This document shows positions 24,796 through 33,130 of a stretch of 42,502 nt of DNA, piece after piece. A model generated the notes under the pieces. It did not search any database. It had not been told where the DNA came from and saw only the letters and a program-made list of their open reading frames with translations. Position 1 is the first letter of the stretch; each line of letters opens with the position of its first letter. Origin of the DNA: JANXXV01 sp038230275 (lineage in GTDB: Bacteria > Acidobacteriota > Terriglobia > Bryobacterales > Bryobacteraceae); the NCBI GenBank assembly GCA_038230275.1, contig JBBRNO010000043.1, positions 1 to 42,502 of the forward strand. Reading direction: 5' to 3'. The position numbers were made by a program, and so were the translations under genes.

Positions 24796-26109
24796 TCAAC
24801 CAGGAAGCATCTTTGAAATGTCGTTGTACAGCACGAACACCACAACAACCATTAAGAACACCATACCCACTTTCAGGACAGATTCCTTCACTTGCATACT
24901 CAGATCCCGGCGCATGAAAATCTCCACCGCCAGCATCAAGATCATGCCGCCGTCCAGAATCGGAATCGGAAGCAGGTTGAAGATCGCCAGGTTCAGACTC
25001 ACCATCGCCATTAGGCTGATGAAAGCCGTAGCACCTTCCCGCGCGGCCTCGCCCGAAAGCTGCGCAATGCGAATGGGCCCTTCCAGCGATTTCGGAGACA
25101 TCCGCCGTTCGATAATGCCACGCAGAAACCCGTAGATCAACGAAGCACCCTTCACGTTGCGCCGCACCGATTCCGTCAACGCCTCGGGAAAAGTCAACTT
25201 CGTCAGAATGACTCGGCGTTCCAGTTGAACCCCAATCATCCATCGCTTCTCGGTATCGTTGTAGGCCGGCCGCACCGATACGGTGCCGCGCTTCCCATCG
25301 CGCAGGTATTCCACCGCCACCGGTTTCCCTTCGCTCGCGCGAATCACTTCATGCAGCTTGAAAATCGAGCGAATCGGAATGCCATTCAAACTCAGCATCA
25401 CATCGCCGCGTTTCATGCCAGCCTTTTCCGCGTCCATACCCGGTAGAATGCCACCGATCTGAACCTCGTTCTGTTCGTCCCAGCCCGATACTCCCAAACC
25501 TGTCTTCTCGTCCTGGTTTGGCGTCACCGTGGCGTTGACCCGCTCACCTTTCCGGTCGACCGATACCAGCAGCGGCCGTTTCGCGTTAGATGCTTCCTTG
25601 ATCATCACGTCTTCCCAGAGCGGGTCGCGTTGATCGTCAATCTGCACAATGCGGTCGCCTTCCTGCAGGCCCGCTTTCGCCGCCGGTGAATCCTTTTGGA
25701 TATACCCAATCGTCGATGGCGCATTGAAATTCGCCAGCTTCGGGAACTCGTACATGAATAGCCCGGTCATCAGGCCTACCGCCAGAATAATGTTCATCGC
25801 CGGCCCAGCGAACGCGATGATCAGTCTTTGCCATCGCGGCTTTGCCCCAAACGAACGCGGATCGCTCGCCGCCGCTTCTTCCCCAGGTTGCTCGCCCGCC
25901 ATCTTCACGTATCCGCCGAATAGGATCAGCGAAAAACGAAAATCCGTCTCGCCCTTGCGGAACCCGAACAACCTCGGGCCAAAGCCGAAACTAAACGTCT
26001 CCACGCGCACATCGAAAAAACGCGCTGCCCAATAATGACCCAGTTCGTGGATCAGAATCATGACCCCAATAAGGACCAGAAGCCACCAGATATTTTGTAG
26101 TACGACCAT
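24796..26109 (-). CDS. rseP: Site-2 membrane metalloprotease RseP
   Basis: 437 residues from the ATG at 26109, 8 nt after the dxr stop. The zinc site HELGH is at 21-25 in the first transmembrane segment and the third ligand motif LDGG is at about 385-388 in a later one, as in M50B proteases. Two PDZ domains fill the periplasmic part, one around IGYIQKDSPAAKAGLQEGDR and a second around IGGILPGMDAEKAGMKRGD. The last segment (VFLMVVVVFVLY) is a C-terminal transmembrane helix. RseP cleaves anti-sigma factors and leftover signal peptides within the membrane after a first cut by another protease. Adjacency to dxr is widely conserved in bacteria and supports the name. Length is near that of E. coli RseP (450). 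Confidence 0.95.
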   Translation of the reverse strand: MVVLQNIWWLLVLIGVMILIHELGHYWAARFFDVRVETFSFGFGPRLFGFRKGETDFRFSLILFGGYVKMAGEQPGEEAAASDPRSFGAKPRWQRLIIAFAGPAMNIILAVGLMTGLFMYEFPKLANFNAPSTIGYIQKDSPAAKAGLQEGDRIVQIDDQRDPLWEDVMIKEASNAKRPLLVSVDRKGERVNATVTPNQDEKTGLGVSGWDEQNEVQIGGILPGMDAEKAGMKRGDVMLSLNGIPIRSIFKLHEVIRASEGKPVAVEYLRDGKRGTVSVRPAYNDTEKRWMIGVQLERRVILTKLTFPEALTESVRRNVKGASLIYGFLRGIIERRMSPKSLEGPIRIAQLSGEAAREGATAFISLMAMVSLNLAIFNLLPIPILDGGMILMLAVEIFMRRDLSMQVKESVLKVGMVFLMVVVVFVLYNDISKMLPG

Positions 26110-26117
26110 GTATATGA

Positions 26118-27305
26118 TTACCCTCGGACCGTCGCTCGCTGCCGGACGCACTCTCGGGCGGCCGCGCGGGACTCCTGATCGATCTCCAAGACTTCACCTA
26201 CCGACCCCGGCGTGCGCGCCGGCATCTTAGAAAGCGTTTCCGCCACCACTTCACCTATGCCCGGAAAAGAAATCTGTTCCTTCAAAAACGCGTCCACCGC
26301 CACTTCATCGGCGGCGTTCAACGTACAGGTTGCGGAACCGCCCGCCGCCTGCGCATCGTATGCCAGTTGCAGCAGGGGAAATTTTCCGAAATCGGGAGGA
26401 AAGAAGTCCCAACTCCGCGTCTGCTCCCAGTTGAGCTTCGGCACCGGGGCGCTCGCCCTCTCCGGATATGTCAACGCATATTGAATCGGCATTCTCATGT
26501 CAGTCGCGGAGATCTGCGCAATCACGCTCCCGTCCGCGTATTCCACCATCGCATGCACCGTAGACTGCGGGTGTACCACCACACCCACATCTTTCGGCAA
26601 AAAATCGAACAACCAACAGGCCTCTATCACCTCAAAGCCTTTATTCATCAGCGTCGCCGAATCAATTGTAATCCGCGGGCCCATCTTCCAAGTCGGGTGG
26701 TTCAACGCCTGTGCGGGCGTGATCGACGAAAATTCGCTAGCCGGAGTGTTACGGAATGGTCCGCCCGACGCCGTCAGAATCAGCCTCACCACTTCGTCCC
26801 GCCGCCCGGCCCGCAAGCACTGATGGGCGCCATTGTGCTCACTGTCCACCGGAATCAATTCGGTGCCCGCTTCCCGGGCGGCGTCCATCACCAATTTTCC
26901 GCTAGCCACCAGAACCTCTTTATTCGCCAACCCAATCGCCTTCTTCCGGCGAACTGCTTCGTAGGTAGCAGCAAGTCCGGCAACGCCTACGATTGCTGAT
27001 AATACGAAATCCACGTCGTCTGAGATTGCGGCCTGAACAATCGCTTCCGGTCCACTCAGCAATTCAGGCCATAGGGCCTTAGCTAATCCAGCTTCGGCCA
27101 ACCTATTACATAGACTCTGCAAAACCCCAATCGTCGCAACAACTACGACTTTTGGGTGAAATTCCAGGATCTGCGGCACCAGAATGTCCAGGTTTTGGCC
27201 AGCGACCAGCGCGAACACGCGGAATCGTTCCGGCCATCGCCGGACCACATCGAGCGTGGACGTGCCAATCGAACCCGTCGATCCAAGTAAAGTGATGGAA
27301 GTCAA
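26118..27305 (-). CDS. dxr: 1-deoxy-D-xylulose 5-phosphate reductoisomerase
   Basis: 395 residues from a TTG start at 27305; no ATG or GTG lies in frame close by and the protein begins exactly at the nucleotide-binding strand. The NADPH-binding loop is LLGSTGSIGTSTL (6-18). The metal-binding DSE of PVDSEHN, the substrate loop TASGGPFR, and MNKGFEVIEA (Asn, Lys and Glu ligands) are intact. The enzyme makes 2-C-methyl-D-erythritol 4-phosphate, the committed step of the MEP isoprenoid pathway, in the cytoplasm. It is first of the minus-strand cluster leading to rseP. A TATCCT hexamer ends 7 nt before the TTG, and a better -35/-10 pair lies about 160 nt upstream. Confidence 0.96.
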   Translation of the reverse strand: MTSITLLGSTGSIGTSTLDVVRRWPERFRVFALVAGQNLDILVPQILEFHPKVVVVATIGVLQSLCNRLAEAGLAKALWPELLSGPEAIVQAAISDDVDFVLSAIVGVAGLAATYEAVRRKKAIGLANKEVLVASGKLVMDAAREAGTELIPVDSEHNGAHQCLRAGRRDEVVRLILTASGGPFRNTPASEFSSITPAQALNHPTWKMGPRITIDSATLMNKGFEVIEACWLFDFLPKDVGVVVHPQSTVHAMVEYADGSVIAQISATDMRMPIQYALTYPERASAPVPKLNWEQTRSWDFFPPDFGKFPLLQLAYDAQAAGGSATCTLNAADEVAVDAFLKEQISFPGIGEVVAETLSKMPARTPGSVGEVLEIDQESRAAARECVRQRATVRG

Positions 27306-27461
27306 TGGAGTCAGGATAACAAATTCAGTGTGGTTGGGGTTTTACGAGGTGTGCTTACTGGCCGCCGAAACCCTTGCGGGCGCCGGGGAGAATTGCTTCA
27401 GGGGTCTTTTCTATGAGGTTAGTCTCGCTTTGGTGGGAGTTTCCTCCCCGGCTTGATTCCA

Positions 27462-27490
27462 ATATTAGTATAAGTTCCTACCGAATGCAA
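27462..27490 (-). promoter_or_regulatory. Candidate promoter upstream of dxr
   Basis: Minus strand: TTGCAT (27490-27485), 17-nt spacer, TAATAT (27467-27462). Transcription would start about 150 nt before dxr. The leader between 27306 and 27455 contains a small GGGAG/CTCCC hairpin near 27436-27449 but nothing I recognise as a riboswitch. This element and the proximal TATCCT are alternatives. Confidence 0.35.
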
Positions 27491-27508
27491 TAGAAATCTT
27501 TCAACTTT

Positions 27509-28402
27509 CTATCGCCGTTTGACTTCAACTCCTGCCAAGTCTTCTAACACCTTGATGGTAGAGCACATATCGTCTTCCCCGAAACCCTTCGCAATCGCCG
27601 CCCGGAAAAGTTGCTGCGTCAAACCGGTCATCGGAAGCGGAACATTCAGCTCATCTCCCGATTCCAACATCAGGGAAATGTCCTTGTGCATCCATTTTGT
27701 GGAGAAGTTCGTGACAAAATTTCGATCCAGAACGTACGGCGCCTTAAAGGAGATCAGTCCCGATTTCGCGGCGCTATTGTCCAGGATTTTCAACATCATC
27801 TCCGGATCGATTCCCGCCTTCGTGCTCAAAACCATCCCTTCGTTGAATGCTTGCAATATGTTACAAAGCACCAAATTTTGAGTCAACTTCGCGTTAAGCC
27901 CCATGCCCGGTCCGCCGCAGTAGTACAGCAGCTTGCCCATCGCTTCCAGATACGGCTTAACGGCGGTAAAGACAGCCTCGTCCCCCCCAACCATGAACGT
28001 CAGAGTACCAGCGTCGGCGCCAGGTTTGGAGCCCGTACACGGCGCGTCCAGGAAATTTATTCCAGATTTGGAAAGTTCCTCGCCGATCCGCCGGCTCACG
28101 CTAGGGGAAATGGTACTGGCGTCCACGATCGTACTGCCGGATTTCGCTCCTTTGACGATCCCCTTCTCACCCAGGATCGCCTGCTCCGACATCTCTGTAT
28201 CGCCGACGCATAGGAAAATTACGTCCGACTGGGCGCCGACTTCCGCCGGAGTGGCACACGCTACGCCATCGCCTTCCTTGGCCAGCTCGACGGCTTTCCC
28301 CGCCGAATGCGACCAGAGCGCGACGTGGTGACCCGCCCGCAGCAGATTTCGGGCCATCAACCCGCCCATGATTCCGAGTCCTAAGAATCCAAGATTTGCC
28401 AA
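27509..28402 (-). CDS. 3-hydroxyisobutyrate dehydrogenase family oxidoreductase
   Basis: 297 residues from a TTG at 28402, preceded by a near-perfect GGGAGGAA ribosome site 4-5 nt upstream; in-frame codons further upstream precede the natural N-terminus. The Rossmann fingerprint GLGIMG (8-13) starts the NAD(P)-binding domain. The substrate-binding signature DAPCTGSKPGADAGTLTFM is near residues 115-133, and the catalytic Lys is in NAKLTQN near residue 170. These define the beta-hydroxyacid dehydrogenase family (HIBADH, tartronate semialdehyde reductase and glyoxylate/succinic semialdehyde reductases). The exact substrate cannot be assigned. It may be co-transcribed with the small helix-turn-helix gene 144 nt upstream. 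Confidence 0.9.
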   Translation of the reverse strand: MANLGFLGLGIMGGLMARNLLRAGHHVALWSHSAGKAVELAKEGDGVACATPAEVGAQSDVIFLCVGDTEMSEQAILGEKGIVKGAKSGSTIVDASTISPSVSRRIGEELSKSGINFLDAPCTGSKPGADAGTLTFMVGGDEAVFTAVKPYLEAMGKLLYYCGGPGMGLNAKLTQNLVLCNILQAFNEGMVLSTKAGIDPEMMLKILDNSAAKSGLISFKAPYVLDRNFVTNFSTKWMHKDISLMLESGDELNVPLPMTGLTQQLFRAAIAKGFGEDDMCSTIKVLEDLAGVEVKRR

Positions 28403-28546
28403 TTGTTCCTCCCTCGCTTCGTTCCTACGAACCGCTATTGTACTTCGCAGGAAGCCGGTCCACAAGAAGATGGAAGCACGAAAACAGGGGAAGGGCCGTT
28501 ATGAGGAAGCACCGTTATAAAGAAGCAACGTGCTGAAGTACCAACG

Positions 28547-28786
28547 CTATTGGGTCGCGCTTGTTTGCCCGCTTCGTCCGGCCAGTATCCGCAAAACCAG
28601 CAGATCGGAGGAATGGAAGACCATCACCGCCCCATTCCCCGATTCTTCTCCGGCTGCGATATGACTTCTCACCAGCGCCCGCAACTGTTCCACGGATATG
28701 CCGAGATTCTGTGCGGCTTCCGACTCGGAATACTGCACTTTCGCTGTTTTCAACGGCGCTATGGATGGACGGCTTTGTGGATACAC
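28547..28786 (-). CDS. Small helix-turn-helix protein (MerR-like fold)
   Basis: 79 residues from a GTG at 28786. After a short basic leader, YSESEAAQNLGISVEQLRAL (19-38) is a clear helix-turn-helix resembling MerR/excisionase-type domains, followed by VRSHIAAGEE and a strand ending in SSDLLVLRILAG. The protein is too short to carry a ligand-binding domain, so it is a stand-alone DNA-binding protein or cofactor. The promoter contains a 21-bp inverted repeat overlapping the -35 box, which suggests autoregulation (inference). A frame on the same strand coding 103 residues (28515-28826) is a shadow. Confidence 0.75.
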   Translation of the reverse strand: MYPQSRPSIAPLKTAKVQYSESEAAQNLGISVEQLRALVRSHIAAGEESGNGAVMVFHSSDLLVLRILAGRSGQTSATQ

Positions 28787-28797
28787 GGTATGCTTTT

Positions 28798-28826
28798 AGT
28801 TTAAGTTGGGTCATGCAATAACCCAA
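28798..28826 (-). promoter_or_regulatory. Promoter with operator of the small HTH gene
   Basis: Minus strand: TTGGGT (28826-28821), 17-nt spacer, TAAACT (28803-28798). The -10 ends 11 nt before the GTG at 28786. The -35 forms one arm of an inverted repeat, TTGGGT...ACCCAA (28806-28811 and 28821-28826), so a bound dimer would block RNA polymerase. Confidence 0.45.
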
Positions 28827-29163
28827 TCGGGCGGAGTGCTTAGTTCCCAGACGGGATCGCCTGACGAACTAGAAGAGCTTTGGTACTAAGAACTTAGCTA
28901 GTTAGTTCGTCGATAGACAGACCGCATCTCCATGGTGCAACCCTAGTTTTTCGACAAATAACTACAAAACGAATCCCCTGGCTCCGCTAAACCCAAATCG
29001 GTCAATAAATCCCTTCCTGGAAAATGCCCCAGAAAGTACCAGTAACCCCTAGGCTCGGTTTTCGTGTTCCGAGTGACTTACTTAGGCTTCGCCAGCACAA
29101 ACTGTAAGCAAGGCTCGCCCGATACGTCCTGCTACCCACCCAACTCGCCAGGCAAGACGTGGA
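28827..29163. other. Intergenic region with a long imperfect inverted repeat
   Basis: There is no gene in this stretch between the divergent HTH and LysR genes. The arms GACGAACTA (28863-28871) and TAGTTCGTC (28903-28911) form a 9-bp inverted repeat. Inside it, CTAAG-AA-CTTAG (28886-28897) is a second, nested palindrome. This could be a regulatory hairpin or a protein-binding site. I see nothing else recognisable, and no tRNA or small-RNA signature. Confidence 0.4.
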
Positions 29164-29175
29164 TTTAGCTAAACT
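29164..29175 (+). promoter_or_regulatory. Palindrome and -10 element of the LysR gene
   Basis: A perfect 10-bp palindrome TTTAGCTAAA (29164-29173) overlaps a TAAACT -10-like element (29170-29175) that ends 8 nt before the LysR ATG. No -35 match is present, as expected if activation depends on a regulator. Autoregulation is inference. Confidence 0.35.
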
Positions 29176-29183
29176 AAACGATC

Positions 29184-30074
29184 ATGGAGATCCGTCAGCT
29201 GGAAATTTTCCTCGCCGTGATGGAAAACGCAAGTGTCACCAAGGCTGCGGAACGGATCTTTCTTACACCCGGCGCCGTCAGTCTCCAACTACAAAACCTG
29301 GCCGCGGAGCTTCACGTCGAGCTGTTTGTCAGAACCGGTAAGCGGCTGGTGCCAACCGAAGCGGCATTCCGCCTGGCGGATAAGGCACGGTCCGTGGTCC
29401 GCCAGGTCCGCGAGATCAGGCAGGAATTCGACAACGATCCGATGCTCGATACTCGACCCTTTCACTTCGCCACCGGCGCCACGGCACTTCTTCATCGCCT
29501 GGGCGGGCCCTTGCGTCTATTGCGCAAGAACTTCCCACAAACTTCTATCCAAGTGAACGTCGCGGTTACCGAAGAGATCGTCGCCGGATTGCTCAGCCGC
29601 CGTTACGACCTTGGCCTGATCTCACTGCCGGTAATCGAGAACCGGATCAAGATCCTTCCGCTGTTTGAAGAAGAGTTGCTGTTGCTCCGCCCCTCGCCTG
29701 CCGGCGCACGCGCCAAGCCTGCCGCCCCAATGAAACCTTCTGAACTGGTGGGCGTCCCTTTCTTGCTATACCCGAAAAGCAGCAATATGAGGTCGATCAT
29801 CGACGCTTTCTTTAAGGAGGTTGGCGTGAATCCACGGGTGGTGATGGAGGCGGACGATACCGAGGCCATCAAGCGCCTGGTCGAATCCGGCTTCGGTTAT
29901 TCCATACTTCCCGAGCACGCGCTCAGGCAACCATGCAGATTCTTTCAGACGTTTCGCATCGCCGGCCATCGCCTTCTGCGGAAGCACGCGCTGGCTATGG
30001 CTGAAACCGATTACCCGCGCGCGCCAACAGTTTCTATCGCGAATTTCTTGAAGACTGCACTCAGTTCAAAATGA
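29184..30074 (+). CDS. LysR family transcriptional regulator
   Basis: 296 residues. The N-terminal winged helix-turn-helix is at about 3-60, with LEIFLAVMENASVTKAAERI and LTPGAVSLQLQNLAAEL followed by LFVRTGKRLVPTEAA, which is canonical for the family. Residues about 90-290 are a periplasmic-binding-like effector domain. No effector can be named. There is no Shine-Dalgarno sequence; a TAAACT element ends 8 nt before the ATG. The stop overlaps the ATG of the next gene as ATGA, an unusual coupling between a regulator and an exported structural protein. It is divergent from the small HTH gene across the 350-bp intergenic region. Confidence 0.93.
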   Translation: MEIRQLEIFLAVMENASVTKAAERIFLTPGAVSLQLQNLAAELHVELFVRTGKRLVPTEAAFRLADKARSVVRQVREIRQEFDNDPMLDTRPFHFATGATALLHRLGGPLRLLRKNFPQTSIQVNVAVTEEIVAGLLSRRYDLGLISLPVIENRIKILPLFEEELLLLRPSPAGARAKPAAPMKPSELVGVPFLLYPKSSNMRSIIDAFFKEVGVNPRVVMEADDTEAIKRLVESGFGYSILPEHALRQPCRFFQTFRIAGHRLLRKHALAMAETDYPRAPTVSIANFLKTALSSK

Positions 30075-31786
30075 TTTCCATCGTTCTAGCGGCGCTTGTA
30101 TTCTTCGCAACCGCACTCAGCGCCCAATTTTCCGGATTCGGCCCCACCGCCGACGGCGCCAGTCTCTACTTCGCCACAAACTACGCCCAACGAAACACCG
30201 GCCAGCCTGATTACGGGAAGATCTTCGTCATCGATGGAAAGGGGCTTCGTCCCTACGCCATTCGCCCGCGCGATGCCGGGCCGGACGTAATCAGCTATTA
30301 CGCCACATCCGCACCATCCGTCTCCTCTGACGGTCAAGTAGTCGCCTACGCCGGCACACGGGATTGCTTCCTTGGGCGTCAATGCGTCGGTGTCCACTAT
30401 ACGCAGACCACATTCACAGGAGTGCCGGGAAAAGGAGATGTTACGCTATTCGGTCGGGCCTATGTCAGCCGCAATGGACGCTACGGCCACGTTTACCAAT
30501 CAGATTCCCTCGATTCGGGCACAGTCGGCCTCTGGGACCTCCAGACCGGAACGCAAATATTCCACTCGTCGTATTCCGGAGGCAATCCGCAATCGGTCGC
30601 CGACGATGGCACCACCGTATTCGCTAACTCCGGTCTCGCGTTATTTCGCAATGGGCAATTCGAGTACGTGTCTCTCGCCAATGAAGCGGCCGCTTACGCC
30701 GTTATCAACCGCGCCGGCACTTCCGTAATCTACATCTCGCGCTGGGTCGAACCCGACGCGGCCTACTCGCGCTTACGCATTTTCGATATAGCCTCGCGAA
30801 GTGTCCGCACGCTGGCCGAAGGCTTTGGCGATGTGTACCAGCCCTCTTTTAGCGACGATGGCCGGCAGGTGCTCTTTCTCTCCACGGCCCGCTTTTCCGG
30901 TGCCTCCAACTACGGCCCAGCCCAAGCCTTTCTCCTCACTCTGGATGGCTCAGTACCGCGGCAACTGACAGCCGATCCAGCAGGCGTTCAGTCGGCAGTC
31001 TTGTCCGGCAACGGCCGCGTCGCGTTCCTGTTCACCTACGCCGGACGCCTGCTGCGCGTTAGCCTGGATGCCGCAGGCCCGCCCACGGAACTGATTCTCC
31101 GCACGCCGTTCTGCTGCTCGGGGTTCGCCGCCGCCGCAGGCTCGCTCTACACCATGACGGGTGCCGGACTGCACGATTCATCCGGCAACCCTCCCACCCT
31201 GTCCTTCAACGGCCGGCCCGTCGCGCTGGTCTCTTCTTCTCCCAGTCAACTCACGTTCGTGGTGCCATGGGAACTGGCGGACCAGACCGCGACCATGAGC
31301 ATCGGCCTGACGTCTGATTCGTCATTTGAAATCCCTGCGAGTGTAACTCAATCCGATTTCCACCCGCTATCCCGAAACCCGCAGTTCTTCCCCATCCCGC
31401 CGGAATATGGCACACAAGGCGGCTACGGCTTCCCCTTCGCCAAGGCGGCCCACCAGAATTTCGAAGGTCTCATCACCCAAGACTCGCCTGCGCGCCGCGG
31501 AGAATCGGTTCACCTATATGCCACCGGTCTCGGACCCGTGGACGCAACCGGACGGGTCACTCAGCCCTTTACCTGCTCCATCCCCACTCGTGTCGTTAAT
31601 CAGGATGCCCCGGTACTGTATGCCGGGCTCGCCCCTGGAATTCCTGGCATATATCAAGTGGACCTCCGCATCCCACCGGACCTTCCCGCTGATCTCTCCT
31701 ACCCCACCATCATCGAGCTCGTTTGCGGCAGCTTCGGGGCCGGCAGCTCGCCGGCGGTGACCACCCTTCCGCTCTCGCCCCCTTAA
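30071..31786 (+). CDS. Exported TolB-like propeller protein with Solibacter-type C-terminal domain
   Basis: 571 residues with a signal peptide at about 1-19 (ending LSAQ). The middle (about 70-340) holds TolB/WD40-like propeller repeats, for example APSVSSDGQVVAYAG, VSRNGRYGHVYQSD, PSFSDDGRQVLFLST and VLSGNGRVAFLFT. From about 375 to the end is the same class of C-terminal domain as in the protein at 16371-18482, recognised here by VHLYATGLGPVDATG, APVLYAGLAPGIPGIYQVDL and RIPPDLPADLS. Its role is unknown, likely surface-associated. It is translationally coupled to the LysR gene. The stop shares TTAA with the stop of the convergent uronate-isomerase-like gene (4-bp overlap). Confidence 0.85.
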   Translation: MISIVLAALVFFATALSAQFSGFGPTADGASLYFATNYAQRNTGQPDYGKIFVIDGKGLRPYAIRPRDAGPDVISYYATSAPSVSSDGQVVAYAGTRDCFLGRQCVGVHYTQTTFTGVPGKGDVTLFGRAYVSRNGRYGHVYQSDSLDSGTVGLWDLQTGTQIFHSSYSGGNPQSVADDGTTVFANSGLALFRNGQFEYVSLANEAAAYAVINRAGTSVIYISRWVEPDAAYSRLRIFDIASRSVRTLAEGFGDVYQPSFSDDGRQVLFLSTARFSGASNYGPAQAFLLTLDGSVPRQLTADPAGVQSAVLSGNGRVAFLFTYAGRLLRVSLDAAGPPTELILRTPFCCSGFAAAAGSLYTMTGAGLHDSSGNPPTLSFNGRPVALVSSSPSQLTFVVPWELADQTATMSIGLTSDSSFEIPASVTQSDFHPLSRNPQFFPIPPEYGTQGGYGFPFAKAAHQNFEGLITQDSPARRGESVHLYATGLGPVDATGRVTQPFTCSIPTRVVNQDAPVLYAGLAPGIPGIYQVDLRIPPDLPADLSYPTIIELVCGSFGAGSSPAVTTLPLSPP

Positions 31787-33057
31787 TTCCCTTTCACTCC
31801 GCTCCATTGCTCAAAATTTCCCCGGAACATTCTTTCCACATCGCGTTTGATATCCGCGCGCGTCACGCTCCGCCCGTCGTCGTTCAACAGCCGGTACGTA
31901 TTCGTCAGGATCGCGGTCATCGTCCGCCTGGTATTGCGCCACTTGTAAATCACCTGCTCCAGCACGCGCGCGTCGGAATGTTGTGGGATGAAACTGGTCC
32001 CCAACATTTCCAGCCGTTCCCTGGTAATCTCCTCAACCACCGACGGATTGTTCAGGAACCACCAGCACCCGAACGGCAGCAGGTTGCTGAATTTCCGTGC
32101 ATAGACGCAGAGCTCATGCTGATTCTCACGGCTCAACACGCTCACCAGGAACCGATTCTCAGGGAAGTCGCGGCAGATGTTTTCCAGCGCCCGCAAATCG
32201 GCTCGCCCCGATCCGTCGCCCGCCAGCCGCAGCTCCGGATTCACTTGATAGCGCACGCCGATCATCAAAGAAAGTGGAATCTCAAACTCGCGGCAGCATG
32301 GCACTACCGCTTCCCGCAGCAACTTCGCGCGGATGCTGTCGTCCGGATATTGGAACGAATCCGGCAGCGATACCGCCATATACACCGGCTGCATTCGTCC
32401 GCACCAATCGCTCAGGAAACGCCGCACCTCCGCCGCACTCCCGCCGCTGGCCTCCGCGTCCACCACATAACCTTTCGCCGCCAGCACCGGCCAGTGATCC
32501 TGCCACTTATTCAATATCCGGTCCAACCGCAGCACCGCGTGCATGCGCGCATGGCCCGCCGCTCCCGCCTCCCACAGCGGAGCCTCCGCCGGATCCAATG
32601 GATCGTTCGTCATCACCACATCGCTCACGCCGGCTATTTCCAGTACACGTTCCAAGTGGGATTCGATTTTCTGTGCATCGAAAAACTGCCGCGCTTCCGT
32701 AAGATCGTCACTCTCTGTAGGAAGGTGGAAAGCTTTCAGCACCGCCACCACTCCGCGCGTGGCTTCAGAGATCGGCGCATTCTCCACAAAGAGGGCCCGC
32801 CAGATAGCATCCGCCTTAGCCCGCTTCGGCATCGCCCAATATTGCCGCGGTGTGACGGTCGAAGATCGGAACAATTCCGCCTCCAGATAGTGATAGGTGA
32901 CCAGATCGTCGATGCCCCACAGTCCAATCCCGCCGAAGGATGGCCGATATAAGTGCGTATGCATGTCAATTACTGCGGTGGTGTCTAAAACATCTTTCAC
33001 AACCGAGTGGATCTGGTCGGCTAGAAGGTTCGTGCTGCTGGAGTTTATGAGGGTCAT
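31783..33057 (-). CDS. Glucuronate isomerase (UxaC)-like metal-dependent enzyme
   Basis: 424 residues. The amidohydrolase-type metal motif DMHTH is at 31-35. The later block GCWWFLNNPSVVEEITRERL and the SFIPQHSDARVLEQVIYKWR segment match the uronate isomerase family, which converts D-glucuronate to D-fructuronate. It is somewhat shorter than E. coli UxaC (470), and no other uronate-catabolism gene is nearby, so a divergent substrate is possible. A full promoter (33069-33098) ends 11 nt before the ATG, with no Shine-Dalgarno sequence, so translation is probably near-leaderless. Its stop overlaps that of the convergent TolB-like gene. Confidence 0.8.
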   Translation of the reverse strand: MTLINSSSTNLLADQIHSVVKDVLDTTAVIDMHTHLYRPSFGGIGLWGIDDLVTYHYLEAELFRSSTVTPRQYWAMPKRAKADAIWRALFVENAPISEATRGVVAVLKAFHLPTESDDLTEARQFFDAQKIESHLERVLEIAGVSDVVMTNDPLDPAEAPLWEAGAAGHARMHAVLRLDRILNKWQDHWPVLAAKGYVVDAEASGGSAAEVRRFLSDWCGRMQPVYMAVSLPDSFQYPDDSIRAKLLREAVVPCCREFEIPLSLMIGVRYQVNPELRLAGDGSGRADLRALENICRDFPENRFLVSVLSRENQHELCVYARKFSNLLPFGCWWFLNNPSVVEEITRERLEMLGTSFIPQHSDARVLEQVIYKWRNTRRTMTAILTNTYRLLNDDGRSVTRADIKRDVERMFRGNFEQWSGVKGN

Positions 33058-33068
33058 TGGCTGTCCGC

Positions 33069-33098
33069 ACTATAAGGATTGCATCCATCGCCGGTCAA
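33069..33098 (-). promoter_or_regulatory. Promoter of the uronate isomerase-like gene
   Basis: Minus strand: TTGACC (33098-33093), 18-nt spacer, TATAGT (33074-33069). This is one of the best -35/-10 pairs in the window. It lies 11 nt from the start codon, so the predicted leader is about 5 nt. Confidence 0.55.
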
Positions 33099-33130
33099 CC
33101 CGAAATTGTGAAACGGATCGTTGAGCGGCA

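Noticed and set aside
27306..27455. Possible riboswitch in the 150-nt leader of dxr.
   Set aside because: Only a 5-bp hairpin is visible; no known aptamer core was recognised and a start-proximal -10 may make the leader irrelevant.
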